Shown here: positions 1 through 9,925 of the stretch, one piece after another
Layout of the letters: each line of letters opens with the position of its first letter
Position numbering within the stretch: the stretch's first letter is position 1
Assembly (NCBI GenBank): GCA_937975705.1
Contig: CALJTX010000038.1
Coordinates: 62,001-126,000 of the forward strand
DNA from: an uncultured Flavobacteriia bacterium
Lineage (GTDB): Bacteria; Bacteroidota; Bacteroidia; Flavobacteriales_D; Crocinitomicaceae
Length of the DNA stretch: 64,000 nt
Direction of reading: 5' to 3'
The notes under the pieces: generated by a model
The model's database searches: none
What the model was told of the DNA's origin: nothing
Seen by the model: only the letters and a program-made list of their open reading frames with translations
Made by a program: the position numbers and the translations under genes

Positions 1-1371
1 GAAGCCGACACCGTCCCCATTGGTCTGAACGAAGACATCATTCGCCTCATTTCAGCCAAGAAAAATGAGCCCCAATGGCTCCTTGACGAACGCCTTAAAG
101 CCTTCGCTATTTGGCAAGAAATGACTGAGCCAGAATGGGCTCATGTACACTATCAAAAACCCGATTTCCAAGCCATCGCTTATTATTCTGCACCCAAGCA
201 GACCAAAAAATACGAGTCCTGGGACGACGTCGATCCAGAACTCAAAGAAACCATGAAAAAACTAGGGATTTCGATGGAAGAACAACAACGCCTCACTGGT
301 GTTGCCGTCGATTTCGTCATGGACTCCGTTTCTGTCGCCACTTCATTTAAAGCCAAACTGAGCGAGCTCGGCATCATCTTTTGTTCTTTCTCAGAAGCAG
401 TTCAAGAACACCCTGAGCTCGTACAAAAATACATGGGAACCGTTGTGCCAAGCACCGACAACTTTTATGCGGCGCTCAACAGTGCTGTATTTACAGATGG
501 TTCTTTCTGCTACATTCCAAAAGGGGTTCGCTGCCCAATGGAGCTTTCCACTTATTTTAGGATCAACGCAGGCGGCACAGGCCAGTTCGAAAGAACGCTC
601 GTGGTTGCAGACGAAGGTGCATATGTTTCCTACCTTGAAGGCTGTACCGCTCCACAGCGCGACGAAAACCAATTGCACGCGGCAGTGGTAGAACTCATTG
701 CGCTAAAAGACGCCGAAATCAAATATTCAACCGTACAAAACTGGTATCCTGGAGACAAAGAAGGTAAAGGCGGCGTATTTAATTTTGTTACCAAACGCGG
801 CATCTGCGAAACCAACGCCAAAATTTCCTGGACCCAAGTTGAAACCGGCTCAGCCGTTACCTGGAAATACCCTTCTTGTATTTTAAAAGGAGACCACTCC
901 GTCGGCGAATTCTACTCTGTAGCCGTCACCAATAACTTCCAGCAAGCCGATACCGGGACCAAAATGATTCACCTCGGTAAAAACACGAAGTCAACCATTA
1001 TTTCTAAAGGTATATCTGCTGGGAACTCCCAAAACGCATACCGAGGCCTTGTTCAAATCCATAAAGGAGCACAAAACGCGCGCAATTTCTCGCAATGCGA
1101 CTCCTTACTCATGACCGACCACTGCGGCGCACATACATTCCCATATATTGAGTGTAAAAATCCGACGGCCAAAATTGAACACGAAGCCACCACCTCTAAA
1201 ATTGGTGAAGACCAACTCTTCTATTGCATGCAGCGCGGCATCAGCGAAGAAAAAGCCATCAGCCTAATTGTCAATGGCTATTGTAAAGAAGTACTCAATC
1301 AGCTGCCAATGGAATTTGCCGTAGAAGCACAAAAACTCCTAGCCATCAGCTTAGAAGGTAGCGTTGGTTAA
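1..1371 (+). CDS. sufB: Fe-S cluster assembly scaffold SufB (5' end missing)
   Basis: SufB is part of the SufBCD scaffold that builds Fe-S clusters in the cytoplasm. The frame is open from base 1, and the first residues ([21 protein letters not shown]) already match the N-terminal part of the family, so the start codon lies left of the window and an internal ATG at 121 is not the start. Family landmarks include the block [20 protein letters not shown] and the C-terminal region with the [10 protein letters not shown] and ISEEKA segments. It is followed by sufC and sufD on the same strand, the usual Bacteroidota order. Identification is secure; only the start is unseen. Confidence 0.97.
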   Translation, partial: EADTVPIGLNEDIIRLISAKKNEPQWLLDERLKAFAIWQEMTEPEWAHVHYQKPDFQAIAYYSAPKQTKKYESWDDVDPELKETMKKLGISMEEQQRLTGVAVDFVMDSVSVATSFKAKLSELGIIFCSFSEAVQEHPELVQKYMGTVVPSTDNFYAALNSAVFTDGSFCYIPKGVRCPMELSTYFRINAGGTGQFERTLVVADEGAYVSYLEGCTAPQRDENQLHAAVVELIALKDAEIKYSTVQNWYPGDKEGKGGVFNFVTKRGICETNAKISWTQVETGSAVTWKYPSCILKGDHSVGEFYSVAVTNNFQQADTGTKMIHLGKNTKSTIISKGISAGNSQNAYRGLVQIHKGAQNARNFSQCDSLLMTDHCGAHTFPYIECKNPTAKIEHEATTSKIGEDQLFYCMQRGISEEKAISLIVNGYCKEVLNQLPMEFAVEAQKLLAISLEGSVG

Positions 1372-1402
1372 CACAAACAATTCAAGACCAGAACTCGACA
1401 CA

Positions 1403-2149
1403 ATGATAAAAATAGAAAATTTACACGCGCGCATCAATGACAAGGAAATCCTCAAAGGATTGAACCTCGAAGTAAAAGCGGGTGAAGTACATGCCATCAT
1501 GGGGCCAAACGGCGCAGGTAAGAGTACGCTTGCCTCCGTATTAGCCGGGCGTGAAGACTACGAAGTCACACAAGGCAGTGTGTCTTTTTTAGGTAAAGAT
1601 CTACTTGAGCTCTCCACCGAAGACCGCGCAAGAGAAGGTCTTTTCTTGGCCTTTCAATATCCTGTAGAAATTCCGGGTGTCAGCAACGTTAACTTTTTGA
1701 GAACAGCACTCAATGAAAAACGTGCTTACCACGGCCAAGATCCCATTTCTGCAAAAGACTTTATGGCGTTAGTCCGCGAAAAATCAGCACTCGTAGAGCT
1801 CGATGCCAAATTAGCCTCTCGTTCGGTCAACGAAGGATTTTCTGGTGGCGAAAAGAAACGCAACGAAATTTTTCAGATGGCCATGCTTGAGCCCAAACTC
1901 GCCGTTCTAGACGAAACCGATTCTGGACTAGATATCGATGCACTGCGCATTGTTTCGCAAGGCGTTAATGCGCTCAAATCACCTGAAAATGCGACAATCG
2001 TAATTACCCACTACCAACGTTTGCTCGACTACATCGTGCCAGACGTTGTACATGTCCTTTATGACGGGAAAATCGTCAAGTCCGGGCCTAAAGAACTTGC
2101 TTTAGAACTCGAAGAGCGCGGCTACGACTGGATCAAAGAAAGTTTGTAA
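1403..2149 (+). CDS. sufC: Fe-S cluster assembly ATPase SufC
   Basis: ABC-type ATPase of the SufBCD complex; it drives the conformational change needed for cluster assembly. Walker A is GPNGAGKST, the signature is FSGGEKKRNE and Walker B is LAVLDETDSG, all typical of SufC. The reading frame could open earlier at TTG 1364, inside the end of sufB, but family proteins begin close to the MIKIENLHA segment, so ATG 1403 (248 residues) is preferred. It lies 31 bp after sufB and 1 bp before sufD, so the genes are almost certainly co-transcribed. Confidence 0.96.
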   Translation: MIKIENLHARINDKEILKGLNLEVKAGEVHAIMGPNGAGKSTLASVLAGREDYEVTQGSVSFLGKDLLELSTEDRAREGLFLAFQYPVEIPGVSNVNFLRTALNEKRAYHGQDPISAKDFMALVREKSALVELDAKLASRSVNEGFSGGEKKRNEIFQMAMLEPKLAVLDETDSGLDIDALRIVSQGVNALKSPENATIVITHYQRLLDYIVPDVVHVLYDGKIVKSGPKELALELEERGYDWIKESL

Positions 2150-2150
2150 G

Positions 2151-3389
2151 ATGGAAACCACTGTCAGTAACAAACTCGATCAATTTAGTGCCGATCTTTC
2201 GGTAAGTCCTCTTGCGATACCACAAGCACTGCAGCACGCCGCACAAGCTTATCTTTCTGGCAAAGACTTTCCGACTACCAAATCTGAAAGGTTCAAATAT
2301 ACCAGACTTGGTAAATTGGCATCGGCTGCGTTCACTAACGCAATTCAACTCGATACAGCTCAATTAAATGCATACTGCGTATTAAATGATGCCTACACAA
2401 TTTTCGTGAACAACGACCAAATTATAGTGCCGCAAAACCTACCTAGTGGTCTGGAAATTACACAAATAGCTCAGCATCCTGGCACTTTTCACGATGCTAG
2501 CTTCAATGATATTTTTGGTGCACTCAACGTGCTGCACGCTCAAAATGGTCTGAATATCACCCTTGCCAAGCACTGTACTTTAGACAAACCCATTCAAATC
2601 GTTCAAGTGAATAGCGGTGGCAAGCACTTTTACCGCCATCACTTCACATTTGGAGAAAATGCTGAAGCGGCTATCTACGTCGTCTCTAAAAGTTTGGCAG
2701 ACACCATTAGTTTTGCCCACACGCATTTTCAGTATGATATCGCGCAGTCTGCACGCATCAGGGTGTCAAAAATACAAGATTGCAGTGCAGGTCATTTTGA
2801 CTTCAATGAAGACCGCGCCCAACAAAACGCTCAAGCACATTTCGAAATCAATACCATTACGTTAGACGGCAGCTTTGTGCGCAACGACGCCGCTGTAGCA
2901 GTCGAGGGTCAACACGCACAAACCTATCTCAACGGCGCCTATTGGCTCAAAGACGAACAGCACGTGGCCAACTACACCACCATGGATCACCGTGTTGCCA
3001 ATTGCGAATCTTTTGAAACCTACAAAGGTGTCGCCACAGACCGATCAACAGCCGTTTTCAATGGTAAAGTATTTGTGCGCAAAGACGCCCAAAAAACCAA
3101 TGCTTACCAGAGCAATGCCAACGTGCTGCTATCTGAAAATGCGAGTGTCAACTCCAAACCAGAGCTCGAAATTTATGCCGACGACGTCAAGTGTTCACAT
3201 GGTTCCACAACAGGTCAACTCGATGAAACCGCTCTATTTTACCTTAGAGCCAGAGGTTTAAGCGCCGCATCGGCAAAAAACCTACTCCTACAAGCATTTA
3301 TGGAAGATGTGCTCACTTACATCAAAGAAGAAGAAGCGCTGGCATACATTCACCAGCGCATTGCTGACCGATTCAATTGGAATTATTAA
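2151..3389 (+). CDS. sufD: Fe-S cluster assembly protein SufD
   Basis: SufD is a paralogue of SufB and its partner in the SufBC2D scaffold. The 412-residue protein has a divergent N-terminal helical half and a conserved C-terminal beta-helix half with the motif CSHGSTTGQLDETALFYLRA, which holds the family's conserved Cys/His pair. The ATG follows the sufC stop by 1 bp. It is the last gene of the suf set seen here and is closed by the hairpin at 3413-3448; sufS is not downstream. Confidence 0.95.
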   Translation: METTVSNKLDQFSADLSVSPLAIPQALQHAAQAYLSGKDFPTTKSERFKYTRLGKLASAAFTNAIQLDTAQLNAYCVLNDAYTIFVNNDQIIVPQNLPSGLEITQIAQHPGTFHDASFNDIFGALNVLHAQNGLNITLAKHCTLDKPIQIVQVNSGGKHFYRHHFTFGENAEAAIYVVSKSLADTISFAHTHFQYDIAQSARIRVSKIQDCSAGHFDFNEDRAQQNAQAHFEINTITLDGSFVRNDAAVAVEGQHAQTYLNGAYWLKDEQHVANYTTMDHRVANCESFETYKGVATDRSTAVFNGKVFVRKDAQKTNAYQSNANVLLSENASVNSKPELEIYADDVKCSHGSTTGQLDETALFYLRARGLSAASAKNLLLQAFMEDVLTYIKEEEALAYIHQRIADRFNWNY

Positions 3390-3412
3390 AGACCAATCCA
3401 TTTATTCAAAAC

Positions 3413-3448
3413 AAAAAAAGAGCGCTGAATCAGCGCTCTTTTTTTTTA
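3413..3448. terminator. Bidirectional intrinsic terminator between sufD and atpG
   Basis: A perfect inverted repeat, GAGCGCTGA / TCAGCGCTC (3420-3428 and 3430-3438), is flanked by an A7 run on the left and a T9 run on the right. It therefore works as an intrinsic terminator on both strands for the converging suf and atp operons. Confidence 0.93.
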
Positions 3449-3465
3449 ATGTGTAGTGTACCCTT

Positions 3466-4335
3466 TTAACCGTTAAGGGCTTCAGCTCCACCAACGATCT
3501 CGAGGATTTCGTTGGTAATGGCAGCTTGACGCGCTTTGTTGTAACTGAGTTTGAGGCTTTTTTGGAGCTCACTTGCGTTGTCTGTGGCTTTGTGCATGGC
3601 GGTCATGCGTGCGCCGTGTTCAGATGCAAATGAATCTCTGATGGCCTTGTAAAGTTGTAATTTCATGGATTTTGGCAACAAGTCTTCTACGATGTCCATT
3701 TTAGAAGGCTCAAAAATGTAGTCTCCTGATTCTGAACCCGAAACCGTTGGTACAATCGGTAAAAACTGTTCGGTCTCGATTGATTGCGTAGCTGCGTTTA
3801 CAAAACGGTTGTAAACCAATACCACTTTATCAAAAGATTTGTTGAGGAACTGCGCCATGATCTCTTCAGCAATTTGAGCAACGAGCTCAAAGCGCAAATC
3901 GGCGTAGACATCTTCCATGTTTTCTAGCGTGTCGTTGGCATAGAAATGTGGAGTGCGTTTGTACACATCCTTAATTTTCTTACCTAAACACAATACAGAA
4001 ACCTCTTTTCCGGAGTAGTCTTCGGCAATGAGTGCGCCTACACGCTTGATGATATTGTTGTTGAAACCACCGCAAAGACCACGATTGGAAGTAATGCCGA
4101 CAATCAGCACTTTATTGACCTCGCGCTGTTCGGCATAGGCATTTTCTGAGAGGTCAAGGCTCGCACTTAGATTTTCGAGGATCTCGCGCAATTTGCCCGC
4201 ATACGGACGCATTTGCGTTACGGCATCTTGTGCGCGTTTCAATTTAGCAGCCGACACCATTTTCATTGCAGAGGTGATCTGCATGGTGGAGCCCACTGAA
4301 CTGATGCGGTTGCGTATTTCTTTTAGATTCGCCAT
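3466..4335 (-). CDS. atpG: ATP synthase F1 gamma subunit
   Basis: Central stalk subunit of F1; it rotates inside the alpha3beta3 ring. The N-terminal helix MANLKEIRNRISSVGSTMQI and the C-terminal helix (MTAMHKATDNA, LSYNKARQAAITNEILEI) form the coiled coil typical of the family. At 289 residues the length is normal. It is the last gene of the minus-strand operon atpB-E-F-H-A-G, 24 bp after atpA. The genes for beta and epsilon (atpD, atpC) are not here, in keeping with their separate location in many Bacteroidota. Confidence 0.97.
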   Translation of the reverse strand: MANLKEIRNRISSVGSTMQITSAMKMVSAAKLKRAQDAVTQMRPYAGKLREILENLSASLDLSENAYAEQREVNKVLIVGITSNRGLCGGFNNNIIKRVGALIAEDYSGKEVSVLCLGKKIKDVYKRTPHFYANDTLENMEDVYADLRFELVAQIAEEIMAQFLNKSFDKVVLVYNRFVNAATQSIETEQFLPIVPTVSGSESGDYIFEPSKMDIVEDLLPKSMKLQLYKAIRDSFASEHGARMTAMHKATDNASELQKSLKLSYNKARQAAITNEILEIVGGAEALNG

Positions 4336-4359
4336 TGTAATCCTGGATTAAGGCTGTAA

Positions 4360-5937
4360 TTATGCAAATTTAGCAGCAACTTCTTTAGCTGTCTTTGTCA
4401 AAACCGCCTCGATTTCGTCTGTATATTTCCCTGCTTTAAGTGCCACAAGTGTATCTGCGTGGTTGGCTTCCAATACAGTAAGGTAATCTTTTTCAAATTC
4501 CTTGATTTTGGAAACTGGAACCGGTTGCATGAGGCCTTTCACACCGGCGTAGATAATAGCAATTTGCTTTTCTACTGGGTATGGGTCACCTTCGCGTTGC
4601 TTCAAGATTTCTACGTTACGTGCACCTTTGTCAAGAACTGCTTTTGTAGCGGCATCTAGGTCTGAACCAAATTTTGCAAACGCTTCAAGTTCGCGGTACT
4701 GAGCTTGATCAAGCTTTAAAGTACCAGCTACTTTCTTCATTGACTTAATTTGTGCAGATCCACCTACGCGAGATACAGAGATACCTACGTTAATTGCCGG
4801 ACGGATACCAGAGTTAAATAAGTCTGACTCCAAGAAGATCTGACCATCTGTAATGGAGATCACGTTGGTTGGGATGTATGCAGAAACGTCACCTGCTTGT
4901 GTTTCGATGATCGGAAGTGCAGTAAGTGAACCACCACCGCGAACTTTGTCTTTCAAGGAAGCAGGAAGGTCGTTCATTTGCTTAGCGATGCTGTCGTCGG
5001 CGATTACTTTTGCAGCACGCTCGAGCAAACGAGAGTGAAGATAGAATACATCACCTGGATAAGCCTCGCGACCTGGCGGACGACGCAAAAGAAGCGATAC
5101 CTCGCGGTAAGCAACTGCTTGCTTAGAAAGGTCATCATAAACGATAAGCGCTGGCTTACCACAGTCACGGAAGTATTCTCCGATAGCTGCACCGGTCATT
5201 GGTGCGTAAAACTGCATTGGGGCAGGATCTGATGCGTTTGCAGCAACTACAGTTGTGTAGGCCATTGCACCAGCATCTTCTAATTTTTTAACGATACCAG
5301 CAACGGTAGAACCTTTTTGGCCGATGGCAACATAGATACAGTAAACTGGCTCACCGCGATCGTAAAATTCGCGTTGGTTGATAATCGCATCGATTGCAAC
5401 AGTTGTTTTACCTGTTTGGCGGTCACCGATGATGAGCTCGCGCTGACCACGTCCGATTGGAATCATGGCATCAACTGCTTTGATGCCCGTCTGAAGTGGT
5501 TCTGTTACAGGCTGGCGAAAGATAACACCTGGTGCTTTGCGCTCGATTGGCATTTCGTATAAATCGCCTTGGATTGGTCCTTTACCATCGATTGGCTGAC
5601 CCAAAGTATCGACTACACGACCAACCATGCCGTCACCAACTTTTACCGAAGCAATTTTACCCAAACGACGTACGGTGTCACCTTCTTTAACGCTAGAAGA
5701 ACGACCAAGCAATACTGCTCCGACGTTGTCTTCTTCGAGGTTGAGTGCAATTCCTTGCATGCCACCATCAAATTCAATGAGTTCGCCGTACTGAACGCCG
5801 TTCATGCCGTAAATGCGTGCAATACCATCTCCTACCTGAAGTACCGTTCCTACTTCTTGCAATTCAGCTTCTGAGCGGAAACCTGAGAGTTGCTCTCTCA
5901 ATATTGCGGAAACTTCTGCTGGTTTAATATCTGCCAT
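4360..5937 (-). CDS. atpA: ATP synthase F1 alpha subunit
   Basis: Non-catalytic nucleotide-binding subunit of the F1 head, 525 residues. The P-loop is GDRQTGKTT, and the alpha-type sequence around [17 protein letters not shown] is present. The N-terminal segment, residues about 1-25, is the helix that contacts delta at the top of F1. It lies 28 bp downstream of atpH in the same operon. Confidence 0.98.
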   Translation of the reverse strand: MADIKPAEVSAILREQLSGFRSEAELQEVGTVLQVGDGIARIYGMNGVQYGELIEFDGGMQGIALNLEEDNVGAVLLGRSSSVKEGDTVRRLGKIASVKVGDGMVGRVVDTLGQPIDGKGPIQGDLYEMPIERKAPGVIFRQPVTEPLQTGIKAVDAMIPIGRGQRELIIGDRQTGKTTVAIDAIINQREFYDRGEPVYCIYVAIGQKGSTVAGIVKKLEDAGAMAYTTVVAANASDPAPMQFYAPMTGAAIGEYFRDCGKPALIVYDDLSKQAVAYREVSLLLRRPPGREAYPGDVFYLHSRLLERAAKVIADDSIAKQMNDLPASLKDKVRGGGSLTALPIIETQAGDVSAYIPTNVISITDGQIFLESDLFNSGIRPAINVGISVSRVGGSAQIKSMKKVAGTLKLDQAQYRELEAFAKFGSDLDAATKAVLDKGARNVEILKQREGDPYPVEKQIAIIYAGVKGLMQPVPVSKIKEFEKDYLTVLEANHADTLVALKAGKYTDEIEAVLTKTAKEVAAKFA

Positions 5938-5965
5938 GTGTACTTATTTTTTTGTCTGTTGACGA

Positions 5966-6496
5966 TTATACAAATTGTTGTTTGAGACGCTTGAGCTGAT
6001 TAGCCACCGAAGCATCTATTTGGTGGTCACCCATTCGAACGATAAACCCACCGATGAGCTCAGCATCGATTTGCTCTGTGATTTCAGGAGTACCGGAAAT
6101 GGTAGCTGAAATTTTGGAAAGAATCGATTGTTTGGTGCTTTCTTCTAGTTGCTGTGCGCTGATGATGGTAATTGGGACAATTCCACGGTGAGCTTTGAGC
6201 AAGGAGATGAATTGGTTGGCGATGACGATCATGATGGATTCGCGGCCGTTGTTGGCAACCAATGACAAAAAGTCGAGGGTTGTTGGATTGAAATCCTTGA
6301 AAATTTGTTTCAGGATGGCAATCTTTTTATCTGTGATGATCAGCGGGGAACTCAAGAACACTTGGAAGTCATGGACTTCTTCTGCGGTTTGAATGAGCTG
6401 AAGGATGTCTTTCTCGATGAGCTCCACATTGTTGTGCTCGATAGCCAACTCTAAAAGAGCGGTGGCGTAGCGAACAGCGGATTTATTGGACTTCAT
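5966..6496 (-). CDS. atpH: ATP synthase F1 delta subunit (OSCP)
   Basis: Peripheral-stalk cap joining the b subunits to F1. The 176-residue protein is mostly helical. It ends with the family's conserved C-terminal block, seen here as DAELIGGFIVRMGDHQIDASVANQLKRL. Sequence conservation in this family is low, but the C-terminal motif and the position between atpF and atpA settle the call. It starts 3 bp after the atpF stop, which suggests translational coupling. Confidence 0.95.
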   Translation of the reverse strand: MKSNKSAVRYATALLELAIEHNNVELIEKDILQLIQTAEEVHDFQVFLSSPLIITDKKIAILKQIFKDFNPTTLDFLSLVANNGRESIMIVIANQFISLLKAHRGIVPITIISAQQLEESTKQSILSKISATISGTPEITEQIDAELIGGFIVRMGDHQIDASVANQLKRLKQQFV

Positions 6497-6499
6497 GGA

Positions 6500-6994
6500 T
6501 TAGTTCATTTTGATTTCGCCCGCAAGTTGCGTTGCAAGTGCTTTTTGTTTGTCGTCTGAGGTAAGCTCTTGACGAACAACTTTTTCTGCAATTTCCAAAG
6601 AAAGACTAGCGACGTGGTTTTTAAGTTCAGCCATAGCCGCTGCTTTTTCGCTGTTGATGGTCAGGCGAGCTGATTCTACAATTTTGGCTGCTTCATCTTT
6701 TGCTTTGCCCTTTGCGTCTTCAACCATGCCATTGGCAGCTTCTTTCGCTTCTTTCAAAATTTGGTCGCGTTCTGCACGCGCTTCTTTCAAGATCTGGTCG
6801 TTTTCAGCTTTAAGCGCTTGCATTTCGATTTTTGTTTTCTCAGCCAATTCTAGGGCTTCAGAAATCTTTTGCTCACGGGTGTTTACCGCATTCAAAATTG
6901 GTTTCCAAGCAAATTTGGCCAATAAGAACATCAAAAGGCAAAATACAAGACCTGTCCAAACAAGTAAACCAAAATCAGGTAATATCAAATCCAT
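6500..6994 (-). CDS. atpF: ATP synthase F0 b subunit
   Basis: Peripheral stalk subunit, 164 residues: one N-terminal membrane helix (about residues 8-27, GLLVWTGLVFCLLMFLLAKF) followed by a long charged coiled coil rich in Ala, Glu and Lys. It is downstream of atpE but separated from it by a strong hairpin (7017-7056), so its expression probably depends on read-through or RNA processing at that site. Confidence 0.96.
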   Translation of the reverse strand: MDLILPDFGLLVWTGLVFCLLMFLLAKFAWKPILNAVNTREQKISEALELAEKTKIEMQALKAENDQILKEARAERDQILKEAKEAANGMVEDAKGKAKDEAAKIVESARLTINSEKAAAMAELKNHVASLSLEIAEKVVRQELTSDDKQKALATQLAGEIKMN

Positions 6995-7016
6995 TTTTGT
7001 GTGTTTTTTAAAATTT

Positions 7017-7056
7017 AAAAAAAGGAAACCACAACCAACCGTTGCGGTTTCCTTTT
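7017..7056 (-). terminator. Hairpin between atpE and atpF (attenuator or processing site)
   Basis: On the minus strand a 15-bp stem (7020-7034 paired with 7042-7056, with one G-U pair) encloses a 7-nt loop and is followed by a U-rich tract. It starts 8 bp after the atpE stop codon and looks like an intrinsic terminator inside the operon. It could stop part of the transcription after atpB-atpE or stabilise the 3' end of a processed atpE message. Confidence 0.8.
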
Positions 7057-7064
7057 GAGTTTAA

Positions 7065-7304
<240 letters not shown>

Positions 7305-7311
7305 TTACTAT

Positions 7312-8418
7312 TTAATGATGTGCTTCTTCTACAGCTGCCCCAATAAACAATGCAGAGAGCATTGCAAAGAGGAAGCCTTGTAAGAAAGCAACGAGGATTT
7401 CAAGCACCGAGATAAACAAAGCCATCGGCACAGACAGACCTGCCCAAGCGATGTTTTTGTTGATAAAGATGATGGAAATCAAGGCTAAAACGATAATGTG
7501 ACCAGCCGTAATGTTCGCAAACAAACGAATCATGAGGGCGAATGGTTTGGTGAGGATACCAATGAGTTCGATTGGAATCATGAAGATTTTCATGGGAACT
7601 GGAATGCCTGGCATCCAGAAAATGTGGCCCCAGTAGTTTTTGTTACCAGAAAAGACCGTAACCAATAAAGTACAGAATGCCAAGAAAAGTGTAATGGTGA
7701 TGTTTCCTGTAAGGTTAGCTCCGCCTGGGATTATTGGAATCAGACCCAACATGTTATTGATCCAGATAAAAAAGAAGATGGTCAATAAATAAGGAACGTA
7801 TTTGTGGTATTTGTGCTTGTCGATGTTGGCTTTAGCGATGTCGTCGCGGACCATTACAATAATCGGCTCTAAGAATTTGGCCATTCCTTTTGGAGCAACC
7901 GCGCCATTTTTGCGGTAAAAACCAGCAACAGTAAGCATGATGATGAGGATCAAGAAAGACCCAAACAATAAAGACGCTACGTTTTTGGTAATTGATAAGT
8001 CTGTAGGACTTGCGTTGTGCGGGTGCTCACCAACAAAATGGAGTTCGCCGTTGTTGTTGAGTTTGTAGATTTCTTCGTGGAAGAGTGCGTAGCCTTTAGC
8101 TGGGCCTACTCCTTCCATGTAATGAAATGAAAGGCTATCTTTTCCTGCAACTTCTACTTCTTTTCCGTGGTAGAAATATTTAGAGCTGAAAACCTTAAAG
8201 CCGTTGTCGTGGAGAATTACAGGGAGGTAGATGCTTGTTCCGCCGTGCTCAGGACCAGCGATGTGCCATTCGTGCGCATCTTTGATGTGGTGCATGATCA
8301 TTTCGCCAACGTTGAAATTTTCTTCTTCAGAGGCCTTTGCAAAAGGTTGAAATACAAAGAATGACAATGCGAAAACGATGATTTGCAAAAGTGAAGAAAA
8401 CTTACCTGCTTGCTGCAT
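7312..8418 (-). CDS. atpB: ATP synthase F0 a subunit
   Basis: Stator subunit forming the proton half-channels. The 368-residue protein has an N-terminal signal-like helix and a periplasmic extension of about 130 residues, as is common in Bacteroidota, before the membrane domain. The essential Arg is in ALMIRLFANITAGH. It is the first gene of the operon, with a promoter 37 bp upstream; no atpI is visible before it. Confidence 0.96.
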   Translation of the reverse strand: MQQAGKFSSLLQIIVFALSFFVFQPFAKASEEENFNVGEMIMHHIKDAHEWHIAGPEHGGTSIYLPVILHDNGFKVFSSKYFYHGKEVEVAGKDSLSFHYMEGVGPAKGYALFHEEIYKLNNNGELHFVGEHPHNASPTDLSITKNVASLLFGSFLILIIMLTVAGFYRKNGAVAPKGMAKFLEPIIVMVRDDIAKANIDKHKYHKYVPYLLTIFFFIWINNMLGLIPIIPGGANLTGNITITLFLAFCTLLVTVFSGNKNYWGHIFWMPGIPVPMKIFMIPIELIGILTKPFALMIRLFANITAGHIIVLALISIIFINKNIAWAGLSVPMALFISVLEILVAFLQGFLFAMLSALFIGAAVEEAHH

Positions 8419-8455
8419 TAGATTGTGTTTTTGCGTGTTTGCGAAAAAATTTTTG

Positions 8456-8485
8456 CAAAGGTAACCAAACTTTCTAAAGAAACAA
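8456..8485 (-). promoter_or_regulatory. Promoter of the atp operon
   Basis: On the minus strand TTG (8483-8485) is followed after 19 nt by TACCTTTG (8456-8463), a full match to the Bacteroidota -33/-7 promoter. The gap from the -7 element to the atpB ATG is 37 nt. Confidence 0.85.
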
Positions 8486-8502
8486 TTTAATTTTTGAACA
8501 AA

Positions 8503-9054
8503 TCAGGCTTGAGTTTTGCGCAATTTCTTGTAGAGTTTGATGCCTAACATGAGTGCAATGCCAACACCAAAAAAACCGAGGGTTCCGCTGATCCAACTCA
8601 AACCGCTTTTCAGCACCACCAAAAACACAATGATGACTAATAAAAGCGTAGCTACTTCATTCCAAATCCGAAGCTGATTTGAGGACCATTTGATTTGGCC
8701 AGCCTCGCCGTTTCTCAATAATTTTTGAGAGTAAAAATGATAAATGAGCAAGAGAAAGACAAAACCTAATTTCAGGTGCATCCAGGGTGCGTGCAGTAAA
8801 TACGTCGGGTTCAAGGTGAGCATCCAAACACCAAAAACCACCGTAAGTACCATGGCAGGCGTGGTGATGATCCACCACAGGCGCTGCATCATGATGACAA
8901 ATTGTTTTTGTAGAATTTCTTTTTCAGGTGAGGGTTTATCGGCTGCTTCTCTAAAGTAAATGAACAAGCGCACCATATAAAATAGCCCTGCAAACCAACT
9001 TACCATAAAAATAAGGTGCAGCGCTTTGATAAAGTCGTAGTTTGTATTCGGCAT
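8503..9054 (-). CDS. hemJ: Protoporphyrinogen IX oxidase HemJ
   Basis: Membrane enzyme that oxidises protoporphyrinogen IX to protoporphyrin IX in haem synthesis. At 183 residues it has four to five membrane helices. The conserved His lies in the first helix (ALHLIFMVSWFAGLFYMVRL) and the conserved Lys in WMHLKLGFVF, both typical of the HemJ (former UPF0093) family. hemA, hemC and hemD are 2 kb away but on the other strand. Its -7 element ends 4 nt before the ATG, so a leaderless transcript is expected. Confidence 0.9.
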   Translation of the reverse strand: MPNTNYDFIKALHLIFMVSWFAGLFYMVRLFIYFREAADKPSPEKEILQKQFVIMMQRLWWIITTPAMVLTVVFGVWMLTLNPTYLLHAPWMHLKLGFVFLLLIYHFYSQKLLRNGEAGQIKWSSNQLRIWNEVATLLLVIIVFLVVLKSGLSWISGTLGFFGVGIALMLGIKLYKKLRKTQA

Positions 9055-9058
9055 AGCA

Positions 9059-9066
9059 CAAAATTA
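9059..9066 (-). promoter_or_regulatory. -7 element of hemJ
   Basis: TAATTTTG on the minus strand, 4 nt before the hemJ ATG. This position predicts transcription starting at the start codon. No clear -33 TTG was seen. Confidence 0.65.
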
Positions 9067-9067
9067 A

Positions 9068-9096
9068 TTGAAAGCACTTGATTCATGCTATATTTG
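9068..9096 (+). promoter_or_regulatory. Promoter of the T9SS gene at 9113
   Basis: TTG (9068-9070), 18 nt, then TATATTTG (9089-9096): a complete Bacteroidota promoter. The ATG follows 16 nt later. This also argues against the earlier in-frame TTG at 9068 being the start codon. Confidence 0.8.
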
Positions 9097-9112
9097 TATA
9101 AAAAGCTTCTCT

Positions 9113-9925
9113 ATGCGCTTTCGGATACTTTTTTTACTCTTCATTTGTAATTATTCCGCGCTTTTTGCTCAGGTTCAATTGCTTTCACTTGAGGGCACCT
9201 ACCAAGACAAGAACCTATTAGTCAACAACCCACCGATGGCCGATGGTTTTGGCTTTTGCATCAGTAAGGTATTGGTCAATGGCGAAATTTTACCGGCAGT
9301 CATTCAAACCTCTCATTTTGAAATTGACTTTCAACTCTTTCACTTAAAAAAAGGAGATGAAGTTTTTGTAGTGCTCGAACATGCCGAGGGTTGTGAGCCG
9401 CGCTTTTTAAATCCAAGTATTTTACTGCCTAAAAGCACTTTTGAATGCACGCAAATTTCAGCGCAAAAAAATGGTGGCCTCAGCTGGACTACCACCAACG
9501 AACAAGCCGTGCTCGATTTCAGTATCGAACAATACAAGTGGGGCCGCTGGGTAGAGGTTGGGCAAGTCAAAGGCAAAGGAACAAAAGGCACCAACACCTA
9601 TCAGTTTCAACTGACACCACACTCGGGTAAAAATACAGTCAGAGTGAGCCAAACCGACAGTTCGGGCAAGCCCAGAGTTTCAAAAAGCACCAGTTTTACC
9701 TCTGAAACGCCAGCTGTATCTTTTAGCCCCACAAAAGTGCATTCCACCCTGACCTTCAAAGCCAAAAATCAAGTTGTTAAAACCAAATACGAAATTTATG
9801 ATGCCTATGGCAATTTGCTCAAAACTGGCTACAGCACCACTGTAGATTGTCGCAATATTGTCAGCGGCGTCTATTTCATCAACTACGACAACAAGACAGA
9901 AAAATTCATCAAAATAGACGATTAA
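9113..9925 (+). CDS. Secreted protein with T9SS type A sorting domain
   Basis: A 270-residue exported protein of unknown function. It has a signal peptide (MRFRILFLLFICNYSALFAQ), a middle part without a recognised domain, and a C-terminal type IX secretion domain of about 75 residues (from about FSPTKVHSTLTF to the end, including YEIYDAYGNLLKTG and SGVYFINYDN). ATG 9113 is chosen because it begins the signal peptide and sits 16 nt after a good promoter. The next gene (epimerase) starts at the base after its stop codon, so the two are probably co-transcribed. Confidence 0.82.
   Translation: MRFRILFLLFICNYSALFAQVQLLSLEGTYQDKNLLVNNPPMADGFGFCISKVLVNGEILPAVIQTSHFEIDFQLFHLKKGDEVFVVLEHAEGCEPRFLNPSILLPKSTFECTQISAQKNGGLSWTTTNEQAVLDFSIEQYKWGRWVEVGQVKGKGTKGTNTYQFQLTPHSGKNTVRVSQTDSSGKPRVSKSTSFTSETPAVSFSPTKVHSTLTFKAKNQVVKTKYEIYDAYGNLLKTGYSTTVDCRNIVSGVYFINYDNKTEKFIKIDD

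Noticed and set aside
121..1371. sufB starting at ATG 121
   Set aside because: Conserved SufB sequence continues upstream in frame to base 1, so 121 is an internal Met.
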